64,000 bases of DNA from Sunxiuqinia sp963974515 (GCF_963974515.1 NZ_CAXBDD010000001.1:96227-160226); one strand, 5' to 3'. Counted from the stretch's first letter, positions 1 through 9,346 are shown. The notes: generated by a model from the sequence alone, not told the origin. A program made the numbers and translations.

Positions 1-368
1 GAAAAGTAACGTAACGAAGCACTCACAGTTTGCAGGTCGTCCAGTCGTTTGTAACCAACCAGGTAGGCCAGATTAATATCGTCGACCAGGTTGCGCAACC
101 ACGGTGTATAGGAGAGCCCAATCCCCATTTCGCTTCCAATAAAAGCATATTTGGCCGGGTTCCAGTGCTGTGAGTTCATATCGGGCGAAGAAGCAACACC
201 AGCGTCGCCCATGGCTCCTGCACGCGAGTCAGGTGCAATCGTTAAGAATGGCACCCCCGTTAAAATTGTGTTAGCTCCAGTTGTTGAAGATGTAGCTTGT
301 GCAAACGCTTTGTTTGAGATAAAACCAAGGCCAATTAAAACTACAAGAACTGCAAATCGTCTTTTCAT
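1..368 (-). CDS. porV: Type IX secretion outer membrane protein PorV (5' part, cut by window edge)
   Basis: Only the first ~122 codons are present; the 3' end lies left of the window. The product starts MKRRFAVLVV with a signal peptide ending near AFAQ. It continues with the block NTILTGVPFLTIAPDSRAGA, followed by MGDAGVASSPD and NPAKYAF, which is characteristic of PorV/LptO, the FadL-like outer-membrane barrel that shuttles type IX cargo to the surface attachment complex. The next gene on the same strand is porU, its known partner in that complex. The ATG at 368 sits 26 nt downstream of a good TAnnTTTG promoter element, so the start is well supported. Family knowledge supplies the role; the sequence shows the signal peptide and the N-terminal family block. 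Confidence 0.93.
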   Translation of the reverse strand, partial: MKRRFAVLVVLIGLGFISNKAFAQATSSTTGANTILTGVPFLTIAPDSRAGAMGDAGVASSPDMNSQHWNPAKYAFIGSEMGIGLSYTPWLRNLVDDINLAYLVGYKRLDDLQTVSASLRYF

Positions 369-394
369 TATAACTGTTTCAAAAAATTAAATTG

Positions 395-424
395 CAAATA
401 TAGATATTGTTACAGAGTTCCCAA
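395..424 (-). promoter_or_regulatory. porV promoter
   Basis: On the minus strand TATATTTG (395-402) matches the Bacteroidota -7 element TAnnTTTG. A TTG (422-424) lies 19 bp further upstream as a partial -33 box. It sits between porU and porV, so porV can be transcribed independently of porU. Confidence 0.65.
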
Positions 425-481
425 GCTGGAATACAAAATTGAAAACGCATAAAGAATTGAAAAAGTATGTTTTCAAAGATA

Positions 482-3400
482 CTAATAGCGTGAAATAATT
501 ATTTTCCCTGTTTTACTGGCTGAATATCCATCCTCAGCCGTAATGGTCACCCGATACAAATAAGCACCATCGCGTATTAGCATCTGGCTTTCATTGATTT
601 GCCATACCAAAGGTAAACTTCTGGTTCCATTCGAGCCCAAACGCTGGCTTAAAATATCGACCAAACTTCCGGAGAAATTAAAAATTTCCAGCTGGGTGTC
701 GAATGAAACACCCGGCCGGTTGTGAGAAAAAACAATGTTGGTGAAGTCACGAGCCGGATTAGGATACGCTTCAACTTCAATAATCTCGAGGCTTGCATCA
801 ACAACAAAACGAATCTCAACTTCCGTCGAGTTATTTAACACATCCCACACCTTGAATTTCAGCGTATGTTCGCCAACACTCAAATTGTTGAGCGGAAAGA
901 TAACCTGCCCTTTTTTATAGCTATCCTTTTCACTCAGGTAATAGTCATTCAGAATAAAAACATTGGCGTAATCGTTATCCAATACGGCCGTGATGTCGTG
1001 TCCAATTCCCACCCCGATGGTGTTGATTCCATTTTCATCTTCGATATCAGCAATTAGCACCGCGTTTTTTCCGACCTCATCACCTGAACGGAAGTCCTGA
1101 TCATTTAAGAACAAATCAACCAGTGGACCTTCGGTGTCGTTGATCGAACCATTGGCCGCGCCGCCAATCTTGAAGTTCTCAAAAACGCCATGCGCATCGG
1201 TGGTTCCATTGTTGGCATAATAGCTGATTTTACCCTCGCCAACCGCATAGGAAATATCTTTCGGCACAATAAACGAGAACTCAAATCGCCCGTTCGTGAC
1301 TGTTGTCACGCCTTTATGGATAATGTGATCCTGCATTTCAAAACTAAACGGTGCCTGTTCTCCATTACCTAAGGTTTCCAAACCATACTTTTTATCGTAG
1401 ACTACAGAAATTAGTTCACCATTAAAACTTTCCAGCAGACTTCCAGCATGATCGGCAATTCTTCCGGCAACGGTAACAATTGCTAAGGCTCCAATCGTGT
1501 CCGTCACCTCCACAACGGGCTCGCCATTAATGGTTTCCGTTTCGACCCGGTATTTCGGGAAAGCCAAGCTCAAAGCAGGATCAGCCAGCAAAGTGAAATT
1601 TCGCTTATTAATACCTGTGCTGATCCCGTTTTTTGAACGCTTCAACACATCGCCCATTCTTAATTTATTTCCGTTTACGTCCTGGCTAAACACGTGCTCA
1701 TAAAATTCTTTGTTCAGAATGAAATTTGGAGTTGAGTAAACAACTCGCGTCGTACTGAAAAGCCCGATTCCACCGCCATTGGGATTAAACAGAATGTGCT
1801 CCCCGCCCGATTTTTCATCCGCATCGAAGCGGCTGATTTCGCAAGTTGCGGTTACAAAAATGGGCAGCTTGTCGTAATTCGACCAGTTGTCAATTTCATT
1901 GGTTCCCAGCACTTTTTCATGGGCCAGCGCTGTTTCGTTCGCATGCCCGGTGTAATTTAGAATCAGAACACCTTCTTTTACCCGATTATTAATTGCTTCG
2001 GTCACCTCGGGATAGCGATCACCACTGGTTGTTGATTTTTCTTCGTAGGCATCGAAGTAAATTTTATCGGTATAAAAAGCCGGATTTGTTTCATTTACAG
2101 TCGTTGCCAAATTCTCGGCCTGACTCATGTGTGTATTGGCATCTTCATCATCGCCAATGAAAGTGATCACATTTCGCCATTCGCCAAGCGAATTTGCACT
2201 GGCGTAACCCTTGATTTTATCAACAGCAATTTTTGCTTCCTCAGTTGTATTTGCAGGAATCCTCCCAATACCCAAATCAATCATACCAGTATATTCTCCT
2301 TCGCCATCATCGAGCAGAACAAAAAAATCGTCGGTTACAAACGACGAGGTTGGCAACAGCGAATTGGGCGACTGATAAGTCAAAATGTAGTTGGTGGCCT
2401 GCCCGCCAATGTTTTTATTGTCATAACTTCCATCTCCAAACAGCAACACGTATTTCAGCGAAGAATTGGTCTGATCATACAACATTTTCAGGAAATTCCG
2501 AATCCCGGCAACATCAGGTGCCCCGCCCGAAAATTCGTTGTAAATTTTTGCTGGTGTCACCACCTCAACGGCAAGTTGATCGTTCTGTTCGTGAAATTGA
2601 GCCAGGCTGTTCGCTTCATTTAAAAAGTCGGGATGAACAATGATTACCATGTCTATACCTGAAAGCTGGTGCAGGTTTTGACTGCCGACATCACCCACCC
2701 ATTCGGGTTCGGGCAAAGCCGCACTGGTTCGAAAAGCAGCAAACTCGCGTAATTTGTCAGTTGCAACTTTAAAACTTGCCTGAATGTTTTCGGTTGAAAA
2801 TGGAACCGCTTCAGGCGAAGCAAAATTCGTGACATCCCAAATTTTCAGATCAGTTTCGGAAACCGTCAGTTGAAATTCGGTGATATTTCCCGGGCCAACA
2901 CTTGCCAGATCCCGGAATAACAGTTGGTCATCCACCTCTAACTTTCGCTTGTAATTAACTGTAACAAAATCCAGCCAGGCATAGGAAGTGCTGTTCGAAG
3001 CCGCAAATCTCAGCCCCACATCAATCAAATTTCCCGGATTGCCCACTTCGTAGGACTGGCCTTCCAAATCAGCATACAATGCAATAGCATCACCTGTATT
3101 GACCGGAGAAAAGTTGATCGACTTAACACCAGAGCCATTGATAGTCACATCGAGCTTTGAATTGCTGCCAGACCTGCCGGCCGCCTCAACAAACACTTTT
3201 GCAGATTCGCCATTTGCAGGATTGCTCAGTGCAACCGTGATGATTCTGCTTTGTCCGTTTGAAAATTTTTCGCCAAACCAACGTCGTCCTGAGTGGATTA
3301 AATTTTCAAGCTCCATTTCACGAAAAATTCGCTCATCGAAAGTTGCGGTCTGATGAGTAATTTCGCCAGCTTCTTGTTGCGAAAGTCCAATGTTCTTTAC

Positions 3401-4198
3401 ACTTCCCTGATCTGACAAAAAATAATAAGCGTGATCCGAATAATCATTCAACTCGTGAGAAAATAAGCCCGTTTCCGGATTTAGCTGCCATTGGACAGTC
3501 CCTGTTGAGTAGAAGAAAATACAATCATTGCCTTGTCCATCTTTCGCATGAAGAACTGCATTTTGCTTTAAATCATCAATATAAGACGCATCATTCATTT
3601 TAGGCAACATGTAACCTCCGTTGCCGTACAGACCAACAGAAGCCGGATTGGAAAAACCCCAGCTCTGCAGCTGCGCATAGCTTATTTTGTGAACGCCCTC
3701 CCCTGAGGTTCTAATTTTGACCCACTTCCCAGCCGATAGCACCGAACTTGATTTCCAGTCTTTCGTTTGAACGGATGAAGATTTTGCTGTTGTTGAAGTG
3801 ATTTGAATATCGAAAGAAATCAGCCTTTTAAGGTTTTGACCTTCGCGAATCAACGGAACAAATTCAATGATAGCCTGGTATTTTCCTTTAGAGCGAGTGT
3901 AGATTGGAACGATCGCTAATTGTTCATGAAGTGTGGAGTAGCTTTTATTCAAGCTTGATGGCAACAGTTCAAAAACCGGATTGATAATTTCAACCCGCTG
4001 ATTCGAAGCATCCAGCTTGAATGTCTCCTGATAAACCGGCAGCCCTTCGGTGTTAACATAGGCACCTGGAAGCTTTGTAAGAGTCTCCAAAGGGACTCCC
4101 TCTGCTGCTTCATGCCAGCTGATATTCCTATTGATATTCTGTGCCCAGACAGAACCCGACAAAAGGACCAAAAGGCCAAAATAAAGGTACTTTTTCAT
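482..4198 (-). CDS. porU: Type IX secretion sortase PorU (C25 family)
   Basis: A 1238-residue exported protein with a signal peptide (MKKYLYFGLLVLLSGSVWAQ). The C25 gingipain-like peptidase fold carries the catalytic histidine in NYTGHANETALAHE (His ~752) and cysteine in FVTATCEISRFD (Cys ~786); the LLFGDGSYDN block near 587 is also typical. The last ~90 residues (from EAYPNPARDF) resemble a type IX C-terminal secretion domain. PorU cleaves such C-terminal signals from cargo at the cell surface and links A-LPS to the new end. I chose ATG at 4198 over an in-frame TTG three bases upstream. It is divergent from gldJ and followed by porV, an arrangement like that in Flavobacterium. Confidence 0.95.
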   Translation of the reverse strand: MKKYLYFGLLVLLSGSVWAQNINRNISWHEAAEGVPLETLTKLPGAYVNTEGLPVYQETFKLDASNQRVEIINPVFELLPSSLNKSYSTLHEQLAIVPIYTRSKGKYQAIIEFVPLIREGQNLKRLISFDIQITSTTAKSSSVQTKDWKSSSVLSAGKWVKIRTSGEGVHKISYAQLQSWGFSNPASVGLYGNGGYMLPKMNDASYIDDLKQNAVLHAKDGQGNDCIFFYSTGTVQWQLNPETGLFSHELNDYSDHAYYFLSDQGSVKNIGLSQQEAGEITHQTATFDERIFREMELENLIHSGRRWFGEKFSNGQSRIITVALSNPANGESAKVFVEAAGRSGSNSKLDVTINGSGVKSINFSPVNTGDAIALYADLEGQSYEVGNPGNLIDVGLRFAASNSTSYAWLDFVTVNYKRKLEVDDQLLFRDLASVGPGNITEFQLTVSETDLKIWDVTNFASPEAVPFSTENIQASFKVATDKLREFAAFRTSAALPEPEWVGDVGSQNLHQLSGIDMVIIVHPDFLNEANSLAQFHEQNDQLAVEVVTPAKIYNEFSGGAPDVAGIRNFLKMLYDQTNSSLKYVLLFGDGSYDNKNIGGQATNYILTYQSPNSLLPTSSFVTDDFFVLLDDGEGEYTGMIDLGIGRIPANTTEEAKIAVDKIKGYASANSLGEWRNVITFIGDDEDANTHMSQAENLATTVNETNPAFYTDKIYFDAYEEKSTTSGDRYPEVTEAINNRVKEGVLILNYTGHANETALAHEKVLGTNEIDNWSNYDKLPIFVTATCEISRFDADEKSGGEHILFNPNGGGIGLFSTTRVVYSTPNFILNKEFYEHVFSQDVNGNKLRMGDVLKRSKNGISTGINKRNFTLLADPALSLAFPKYRVETETINGEPVVEVTDTIGALAIVTVAGRIADHAGSLLESFNGELISVVYDKKYGLETLGNGEQAPFSFEMQDHIIHKGVTTVTNGRFEFSFIVPKDISYAVGEGKISYYANNGTTDAHGVFENFKIGGAANGSINDTEGPLVDLFLNDQDFRSGDEVGKNAVLIADIEDENGINTIGVGIGHDITAVLDNDYANVFILNDYYLSEKDSYKKGQVIFPLNNLSVGEHTLKFKVWDVLNNSTEVEIRFVVDASLEIIEVEAYPNPARDFTNIVFSHNRPGVSFDTQLEIFNFSGSLVDILSQRLGSNGTRSLPLVWQINESQMLIRDGAYLYRVTITAEDGYSASKTGKIIISRY

Positions 4199-4233
4199 CA
4201 AAGCAAACTCCCCGGTATAAATTAGAAATAGAG

Positions 4234-4264
4234 CAAATTTACATTATTGTAAACAACGGCCAAA
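4234..4264 (-). promoter_or_regulatory. porU promoter
   Basis: Minus-strand TAAATTTG (4234-4241) with a perfect TTTG -33 box (4261-4264) exactly 19 bp away. This is a full match to the Bacteroidota sigma-ABfr consensus and lies 36 nt upstream of the chosen porU ATG. Confidence 0.8.
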
Positions 4265-4383
4265 CGAGGATGGTCTCAAATTTTGGTTAATCGAATTGCA
4301 AAATCGCAAAAATACAAAGAGCAATCAACAATTTCTCACTAAAAAGTTATCTCACCCAAACAATAAGAATAGAACAATTTAGT

Positions 4384-4391
4384 TATATTTG
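4384..4391 (+). promoter_or_regulatory. gldJ promoter (-7 element)
   Basis: TATATTTG matches TAnnTTTG. Transcription would begin a few bases downstream, which rules out the in-frame GTG at 4391 and supports the ATG at 4421 as the gldJ start. No clear -33 box is visible. Confidence 0.7.
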
Positions 4392-4420
4392 TGCATAATA
4401 AAATCAAACTGAGAATACAG

Positions 4421-5872
4421 ATGATGAAATTTAGGGCCTTATTATTTTTAGGTTTGGCTGTCTTAGTGGCAGGCTGCGGGTTGTTGGGGAAAGGTGGAAA
4501 AGCTAAGAAAACATCAAGTACAACCGGATGGGAATACAACAACCCAGACAATGGGGGTTTTCAATCTGACGGTGATTACAATCAAGTCACCGGACCTGGA
4601 TTAACGTTTATTGAGGGTGGAACTTTCACCATGGGACGTGTAGAACAAGATGTCATGTACGATTGGAACAATGTGCCTCGCCGCGTAACCGTCGCATCGT
4701 TCTATATGGATGAAACAGAAGTTTCGAACCTGGACTACCGCGAATTTATATTCTGGCTGGAAAGGGTTTACCCGGAAAATCCGGAAAAAACGAATATGGC
4801 CCTACCCGACACTTTGGTTTGGCGAAAGGAATTAGGTTACAATGATCCATACATACAAAATTATTTCAGACATCCGGCCTACAGCGATTATCCGGTTGTT
4901 GGAGTGAGTTGGTTACAAGCGGATGCCTACTGTAAGTGGAGAACTGATCGCGTCAATGAAAAAATTCTGGTTGACCGTGGCATCTTGCAACACGACAATA
5001 CTCAAGGAGGACAAAACGTTTACACCACTGACAGTTATCTGGCTGGTCTTTATCAAGGCACAGAAGGTGAAGACCCGATGGAGGATGCCGCGGGTAATGC
5101 ACGTAAGCTAAAGTGGGAAGATGGTGTACTACTTCCAAACTACCGCCTCCCAACCGAAGCCGAGTGGGAATATGCAGCTTACGGTTTGATCGGAAACGCT
5201 GAAGGTGAATTGCTGACCGAAAGAAAACTGTACCCTTGGAATGGGAGTTATCTCAGGGACGATTCGAAAAAGAACCGGGGTGACCTGATGGCAAACTTCG
5301 TCCGGGGCCGGGGTGACATGATGGGTATGGCTGGTTCATTGAATGACAATGCGGACATTACCGCACCCGTAAATTCTTACAACCCGAACGATTATGGCCT
5401 GTACTGCATGGCTGGAAATGTAAACGAATGGGTTGCTGATGTTTACCGCCCTCTCAACCAACAAGATGTGGAAGAATTTCAACCCTTCCGTGGTAATGTA
5501 TTTACCCAGTACCGTCGCGATGCCGATGGCAACCTCATACGAAACGAATATGGTGAATTGGTTCAGGACACCATTGCTGACTACCGTAATTTTGAAGATG
5601 GCGACTATCGTTCTCAAATCATTGAAGGACCGGACTGGCAAGCAATGCAGGATCAACTGTCCACTGAAGATATGTATTTGAAATCGGAAGAAGCTGGTCA
5701 GTTTACCTCGCTGATTTCAGACAATGTACGCGTATATAAAGGTGGATCGTGGAAAGACCGGGCCTATTGGTTAATTCCTGGAACCAGAAGATATTTGGTA
5801 CAAGATCAGGCAACCAACGACATTGGTTTCCGATGTGCCATGACAAGAGTAGGAAGTCCGCAAGGATTCTAA
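4421..5872 (+). CDS. gldJ: GldJ-like type IX secretion/gliding lipoprotein (FGE-sulfatase fold)
   Basis: A 483-residue lipoprotein: the signal segment MMKFRALLFLGLAVLVAGC ends in a lipobox (LVAGC), so it is probably anchored in the outer membrane facing the periplasm. The rest is a formylglycine-generating-enzyme/sulfatase-modifying-factor fold, with FIEGGTFTMGR, VASFYMDETEVSNLDYREF, PVVGVSWLQADAYCKWRTDR, RLPTEAEWEYAAYG and the C-terminal KGGSWKD/IGFRC blocks. GldJ and its paralogue GldK/PorK share this fold. I favour GldJ because the neighbours are porU-porV on one side and murF on the other, as in Flavobacterium, but PorK-like function cannot be excluded. It has a strong promoter element 30 nt upstream and is followed by a terminator-like palindrome. 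Confidence 0.85.
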   Translation: MMKFRALLFLGLAVLVAGCGLLGKGGKAKKTSSTTGWEYNNPDNGGFQSDGDYNQVTGPGLTFIEGGTFTMGRVEQDVMYDWNNVPRRVTVASFYMDETEVSNLDYREFIFWLERVYPENPEKTNMALPDTLVWRKELGYNDPYIQNYFRHPAYSDYPVVGVSWLQADAYCKWRTDRVNEKILVDRGILQHDNTQGGQNVYTTDSYLAGLYQGTEGEDPMEDAAGNARKLKWEDGVLLPNYRLPTEAEWEYAAYGLIGNAEGELLTERKLYPWNGSYLRDDSKKNRGDLMANFVRGRGDMMGMAGSLNDNADITAPVNSYNPNDYGLYCMAGNVNEWVADVYRPLNQQDVEEFQPFRGNVFTQYRRDADGNLIRNEYGELVQDTIADYRNFEDGDYRSQIIEGPDWQAMQDQLSTEDMYLKSEEAGQFTSLISDNVRVYKGGSWKDRAYWLIPGTRRYLVQDQATNDIGFRCAMTRVGSPQGF

Positions 5873-5897
5873 AAAAGATAGAATTTCACAATTTAAA

Positions 5898-5931
5898 CCT
5901 CATCCGGCAGCTGCCGGATGAGGCTTATTTT
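5898..5931 (+). terminator. Perfect palindrome plus T-rich tract between gldJ and murF
   Basis: Two perfect 13-bp arms (5898-5910 and 5911-5923) abut with no spacer and are followed by CTTATTTTT. It looks like an intrinsic terminator or attenuator 25 nt after the gldJ stop and ends only ~10 nt before the murF start, so murF would need readthrough or its own promoter. Confidence 0.75.
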
Positions 5932-5941
5932 TGGAAAAAGA

Positions 5942-7234
5942 ATGATTATAGAACAACTCTATCAGCGGTTTCTGGAACACCCAATCGTTTCAACCGATAG
6001 CCGAAACATTGTCCCGGGCTGCATCTTCTTCGCTTTGAAAGGACCGAACTTTGATGGCAACCAATATGCAGCAGATGCTCTCAGCAAGGGAGCAGCCTGG
6101 TCGGTGGTGGATGATCAAAGTCTTCCAGAAAATGAAAAATTCATCGTTGTTTGCGATGTACTTCAGGCTTTGCAACAACTGGCCTCGTTCCACCGGAAAC
6201 AGCTAGCCATTCCAGTGTTAGGCATTACCGGGTCGAACGGTAAAACCACCACAAAAGAATTGATCGTTGCCGTACTTCAGCAGAAATATCGGGTAAGTTC
6301 GACTCAGGGCAACCTGAACAACCACATTGGGGTTCCGTTGACTTTATTGAAAATGAATGATCACACCGAAATTGGAATCGTTGAAATGGGTGCCAACCAT
6401 CCGGGCGAGATTGCGGAACTTTGTCAAATTGCTGATCCCGACCTTGGAATAATCACCAACATTGGGAAAGCACACCTCGAAGGTTTTGGTTCATTTGAAG
6501 GCGTGGTCCGCACCAAATCCGAATTGTACGATTACCTGCGGGAGAAAAAAGAAGCTTGCTTTATCAATATTGACAATGCGCTCTTAATGAAACAGGCCGA
6601 GGGACTGAAAAAAATGACCTACGGCAGTTCAGAGCAGGCACAACTTCGTGGTGAGTTGCAGGATTCAGCCTATTATTTAACCGTCAAGGCACTGTTCCCA
6701 AAAGGATGGCTCTACCTGAAATCAAAACTGATTGGCGCATACAATTTTGAAAACCTGCTGGCTGCCGCACGTATCGGCTTGCATTTCGAGGTTGACCCCC
6801 TGAAGATCCAAAAAGCCATTGAGCAATACACTCCAACGAATAACCGCTCGCAACTCATCACAAAAGGAAGTAACAAAATCATCATGGATGCCTATAATGC
6901 CAACCCCACGAGCATGATGGCAGCCCTGAAAAACTTTGAAGCCATCAATCAACCCAACAAGATCGTTATTTTGGGTGACATGCTTGAATTGGGGAACGAT
7001 TCAAAGGAGGAACATCAGAAGATTGCAGACTATCTCAGCGAACAAAATTTCGATTCCATCCTCTTGGTCGGCAAGGAATTTTCGGCAGCCCGAACAGGTA
7101 CAAAAACAAAGAAGTTCGAACACGTCGAACTTCTTACTAACTACCTATATGAATTAAACCCAATGGAAAACAGACTAATCCTGATCAAAGGGTCTCGTGG
7201 AATTAAGCTCGAACGAGCTCTTGACCAAATCTAG
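5942..7234 (+). CDS. murF: UDP-N-acetylmuramoyl-tripeptide--D-alanyl-D-alanine ligase
   Basis: A 430-residue cytoplasmic Mur ligase that adds D-Ala-D-Ala to UDP-MurNAc-tripeptide, the last cytoplasmic step before lipid I. The N-terminal substrate-binding part has STDSRNIVPGCIFFALKG. The ATP P-loop is GITGSNGKTTTKE (~100-112), followed by NLNNHIGVPLTLL and the EMGANHPGEI block typical of MurF. The C-terminal domain carries MDAYNANPTSM and ILGDMLELG. I chose ATG 5942 because the upstream in-frame ATG at 5918 lies inside the palindrome. The gldJ-murF neighbourhood is conserved in Bacteroidota. It converges on trxA with only 24 bp between the stops. Confidence 0.96.
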   Translation: MIIEQLYQRFLEHPIVSTDSRNIVPGCIFFALKGPNFDGNQYAADALSKGAAWSVVDDQSLPENEKFIVVCDVLQALQQLASFHRKQLAIPVLGITGSNGKTTTKELIVAVLQQKYRVSSTQGNLNNHIGVPLTLLKMNDHTEIGIVEMGANHPGEIAELCQIADPDLGIITNIGKAHLEGFGSFEGVVRTKSELYDYLREKKEACFINIDNALLMKQAEGLKKMTYGSSEQAQLRGELQDSAYYLTVKALFPKGWLYLKSKLIGAYNFENLLAAARIGLHFEVDPLKIQKAIEQYTPTNNRSQLITKGSNKIIMDAYNANPTSMMAALKNFEAINQPNKIVILGDMLELGNDSKEEHQKIADYLSEQNFDSILLVGKEFSAARTGTKTKKFEHVELLTNYLYELNPMENRLILIKGSRGIKLERALDQI

Positions 7235-7258
7235 TTTACCTTCCTTTCAAATGGAAAA

Positions 7259-7627
7259 TTAATGAACTGGTTTTTCAACTTTCAATACTTCCGAAATGGC
7301 CTGCTCCAAAGTTGCCTTGGGTAAGGCTCCCTGAGCCATTTGTGGCTGGCTGTCTTTTGGAACAAACAGCAAGGAAGGAATACTCTGAATTCCGAACATG
7401 GCCGACAGCTCCCGCTGATCTTCCGTATCCACTTTATAAATCTTGATGGCTTCACCGTATTCCTTTTGAAGTTCTTCCAAAACAGGAGCTACCATCTTAC
7501 AAGGTCCACACCAATCAGCATAAAAATCAATTAAGCAGGGTGCATCACCTTCATATTTCCAATCTTTATTTTGCTCAAAATTGAAAACTTTCTCTTTAAA
7601 TGTCTCTTTCGTTAAATGTTCTAACAT
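7259..7627 (-). CDS. trxA: Thioredoxin
   Basis: A 122-residue single-domain thioredoxin with the redox-active WCGPC motif (Cys40, Cys43), the FYADWCGPCKMVAPVLEEL helix and the conserved cis-proline loop IQSIPSLLF. There is no signal peptide, so it should act in the cytoplasm as a general disulfide reductase. It is ~12 residues longer at the N terminus than E. coli TrxA. It is a single-gene unit with its own TAnnTTTG element and runs convergent to murF. Confidence 0.93.
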   Translation of the reverse strand: MLEHLTKETFKEKVFNFEQNKDWKYEGDAPCLIDFYADWCGPCKMVAPVLEELQKEYGEAIKIYKVDTEDQRELSAMFGIQSIPSLLFVPKDSQPQMAQGALPKATLEQAISEVLKVEKPVH

Positions 7628-7647
7628 GATTATCTGTTTTTATTATA

Positions 7648-7655
7648 CAAATATA
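7648..7655 (-). promoter_or_regulatory. trxA promoter (-7 element)
   Basis: Minus-strand TATATTTG, 20 nt upstream of the trxA ATG. No convincing -33 box was found at the expected distance. Confidence 0.55.
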
Positions 7656-7738
7656 TAAACTTTTAGATATTTCGATATCAAGAATTATTCCGTTTGTTTT
7701 TATCTGCCGGAATTCCCCATAAGGTAGAGAAATAATTG

Positions 7739-7746
7739 TAATTTTG
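7739..7746 (+). promoter_or_regulatory. cca promoter (-7 element)
   Basis: TAATTTTG matches TAnnTTTG and lies 64 nt upstream of the cca ATG. The -33 region has no clear TTTG. Confidence 0.5.
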
Positions 7747-7810
7747 GCACAGTTTTAAACAATTTGTCACACTTATTTCTTGTAATCAAGTTTAAAACCC
7801 GTATTTATTC

Positions 7811-9223
7811 ATGAAGAAACACCTGAAACACCCTATATTTTCTATCATTTCGAAAGAAGCTGACCAACTGCAACAACCTTGCTTTGTGATCGGCGGTTTT
7901 GTCAGAGATTTGCTTTTGAAGCGAAATTCACCCGATATTGACGTGGTCACTTTAGGCAGCGGAATTGAATTAGCAAAAAGAGTTGCCCGCGAAATTGGCC
8001 CGAAAACACCGGTGAGTGTCTTTAAGAACTTTGGTACGGCCATGCTAAAGTACCAGAATCTCGAAGTCGAATTTGTGGGCGCCCGAAAAGAATCGTACCA
8101 ACACGACTCGAGAAAACCCATTGTGGAGGACGGCACGCTTGAGGATGACCAGAGACGACGCGATTTCACCATCAACGCCTTAGCCATTTGTCTCAACCAA
8201 GACCGATTTGGCGAGTTGATTGATCCTTTTGGTGGCATCGAAGACCTGAAGAACAAGATCCTCCGCACCCCGCTCGAACCTGGCATTACCTTTTCGGATG
8301 ACCCGCTGCGGATGATGCGGGCGATTCGCTTTTCAACCCAGCTAAACTTCACCATTGAAGAGGAAACCCTAAAGTCGATTGCAGCCAATAAAGACCGAAT
8401 CCGGATTGTCTCGAACGAGCGGATCATCGAAGAACTGAACAAGATTATCCTGGCCGGCAAACCGTCAAAAGGGTTTAAGCTATTGGAAAAAACAGGTTTA
8501 CTAAAGCTGATTTTCCCGGAACTTGACCAGATGAAAGGCCGGGAAGAAGTGAATGGCATTGGTCACAAGGACAACTTTTACCACACCTTGGAAGTGTTGG
8601 ACCGCATTGTTCCGAATACGGATAATTTGTGGCTGCGCTGGTCGGCCCTGCTGCACGACATTGCCAAACCCCGCACCAAAAAGTTTGTGCCGGGCATTGG
8701 ATGGACATTCTATGCCCATAATTTCATGGGCGCCAAAATGATTCCCGGTATTTTTCGGAGGATGAAGCTTCCCATGAACGAAAAAATGAAGTACATCCAG
8801 AAGATGGTCTCCTTGCACATGCGCCCAATTGTGCTTTCGGAAGAAGAAGTGACCGATTCGGCCATCCGGCGCTTGCTGTTTGAAGCCGGCGACGATATCG
8901 ATGATCTGATGACGCTTTGCGAGGCTGACATCACCTCTAAAAATGAAGCGAAAGTCAAACGCTACCTGAAAAATTTCCAACTGGTCCGGCAAAAACTGAA
9001 AGACCTGGAAGAACGCGATCATATTCGCAATTTTCAGCCGCCAGTCTCAGGGGAAGAAATTATGGAAGTCTTTAACCTGAAACCATCGCGCGAAGTTGGC
9101 GATATCAAAAACGCCATTAAGGAAGCGATTTTGGAAGGTGAAATTCATAACGACCACGACGAAGCCTTTCAGTATATGATGAAAGTAGCGGAGAAAATGG
9201 GGCTGAAGCCGACAGCAGAATAA
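7811..9223 (+). CDS. cca: CCA tRNA nucleotidyltransferase / poly(A) polymerase family with HD domain
   Basis: A 470-residue cytoplasmic enzyme. The class II nucleotidyltransferase head has the GGFVRDLLL loop, the catalytic DID carboxylates (SPDIDVVT) and RRRDFTINALA. These are followed by the RNA-binding helices (GITFSDDPLRMMRAIRF, EELNKIIL) and an HD phosphohydrolase-like domain (HTLEVLDRI, LLHDIAKP). This architecture adds or repairs the 3' CCA end of tRNAs; the HD domain may remove phosphates from damaged ends. Poly(A) polymerases share the head domain, so nucleotide specificity is inferred. It stands alone between trxA and the accessory patch that begins downstream. Confidence 0.92.
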   Translation: MKKHLKHPIFSIISKEADQLQQPCFVIGGFVRDLLLKRNSPDIDVVTLGSGIELAKRVAREIGPKTPVSVFKNFGTAMLKYQNLEVEFVGARKESYQHDSRKPIVEDGTLEDDQRRRDFTINALAICLNQDRFGELIDPFGGIEDLKNKILRTPLEPGITFSDDPLRMMRAIRFSTQLNFTIEEETLKSIAANKDRIRIVSNERIIEELNKIILAGKPSKGFKLLEKTGLLKLIFPELDQMKGREEVNGIGHKDNFYHTLEVLDRIVPNTDNLWLRWSALLHDIAKPRTKKFVPGIGWTFYAHNFMGAKMIPGIFRRMKLPMNEKMKYIQKMVSLHMRPIVLSEEEVTDSAIRRLLFEAGDDIDDLMTLCEADITSKNEAKVKRYLKNFQLVRQKLKDLEERDHIRNFQPPVSGEEIMEVFNLKPSREVGDIKNAIKEAILEGEIHNDHDEAFQYMMKVAEKMGLKPTAE

Positions 9224-9346
9224 ATCCACACAATGCCACATCAGCAAGCTTTCAAATCCGCATTTGCGATAGCCGACTAACGGCCCTGACCTTTAGCCAA
9301 TTTTTTCTTCCTCTTAAAGTTTGTCAATCCTACACCTTGTCGAATA

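Noticed and set aside
2129..2643. Open frames on the plus strand opposite porU
   Set aside because: They are antisense to a well-supported gene, show no family motif, and reflect the composition of the porU reading frame.
4391..4420. GTG start for gldJ at 4391
   Set aside because: It coincides with the end of the TAnnTTTG promoter element and would put extra polar residues before a normal lipoprotein signal; ATG 4421 is preferred.
7792..8559. A 255-codon open frame opposite cca
   Set aside because: Serine-rich low-complexity translation typical of antisense to a real gene; no motifs.
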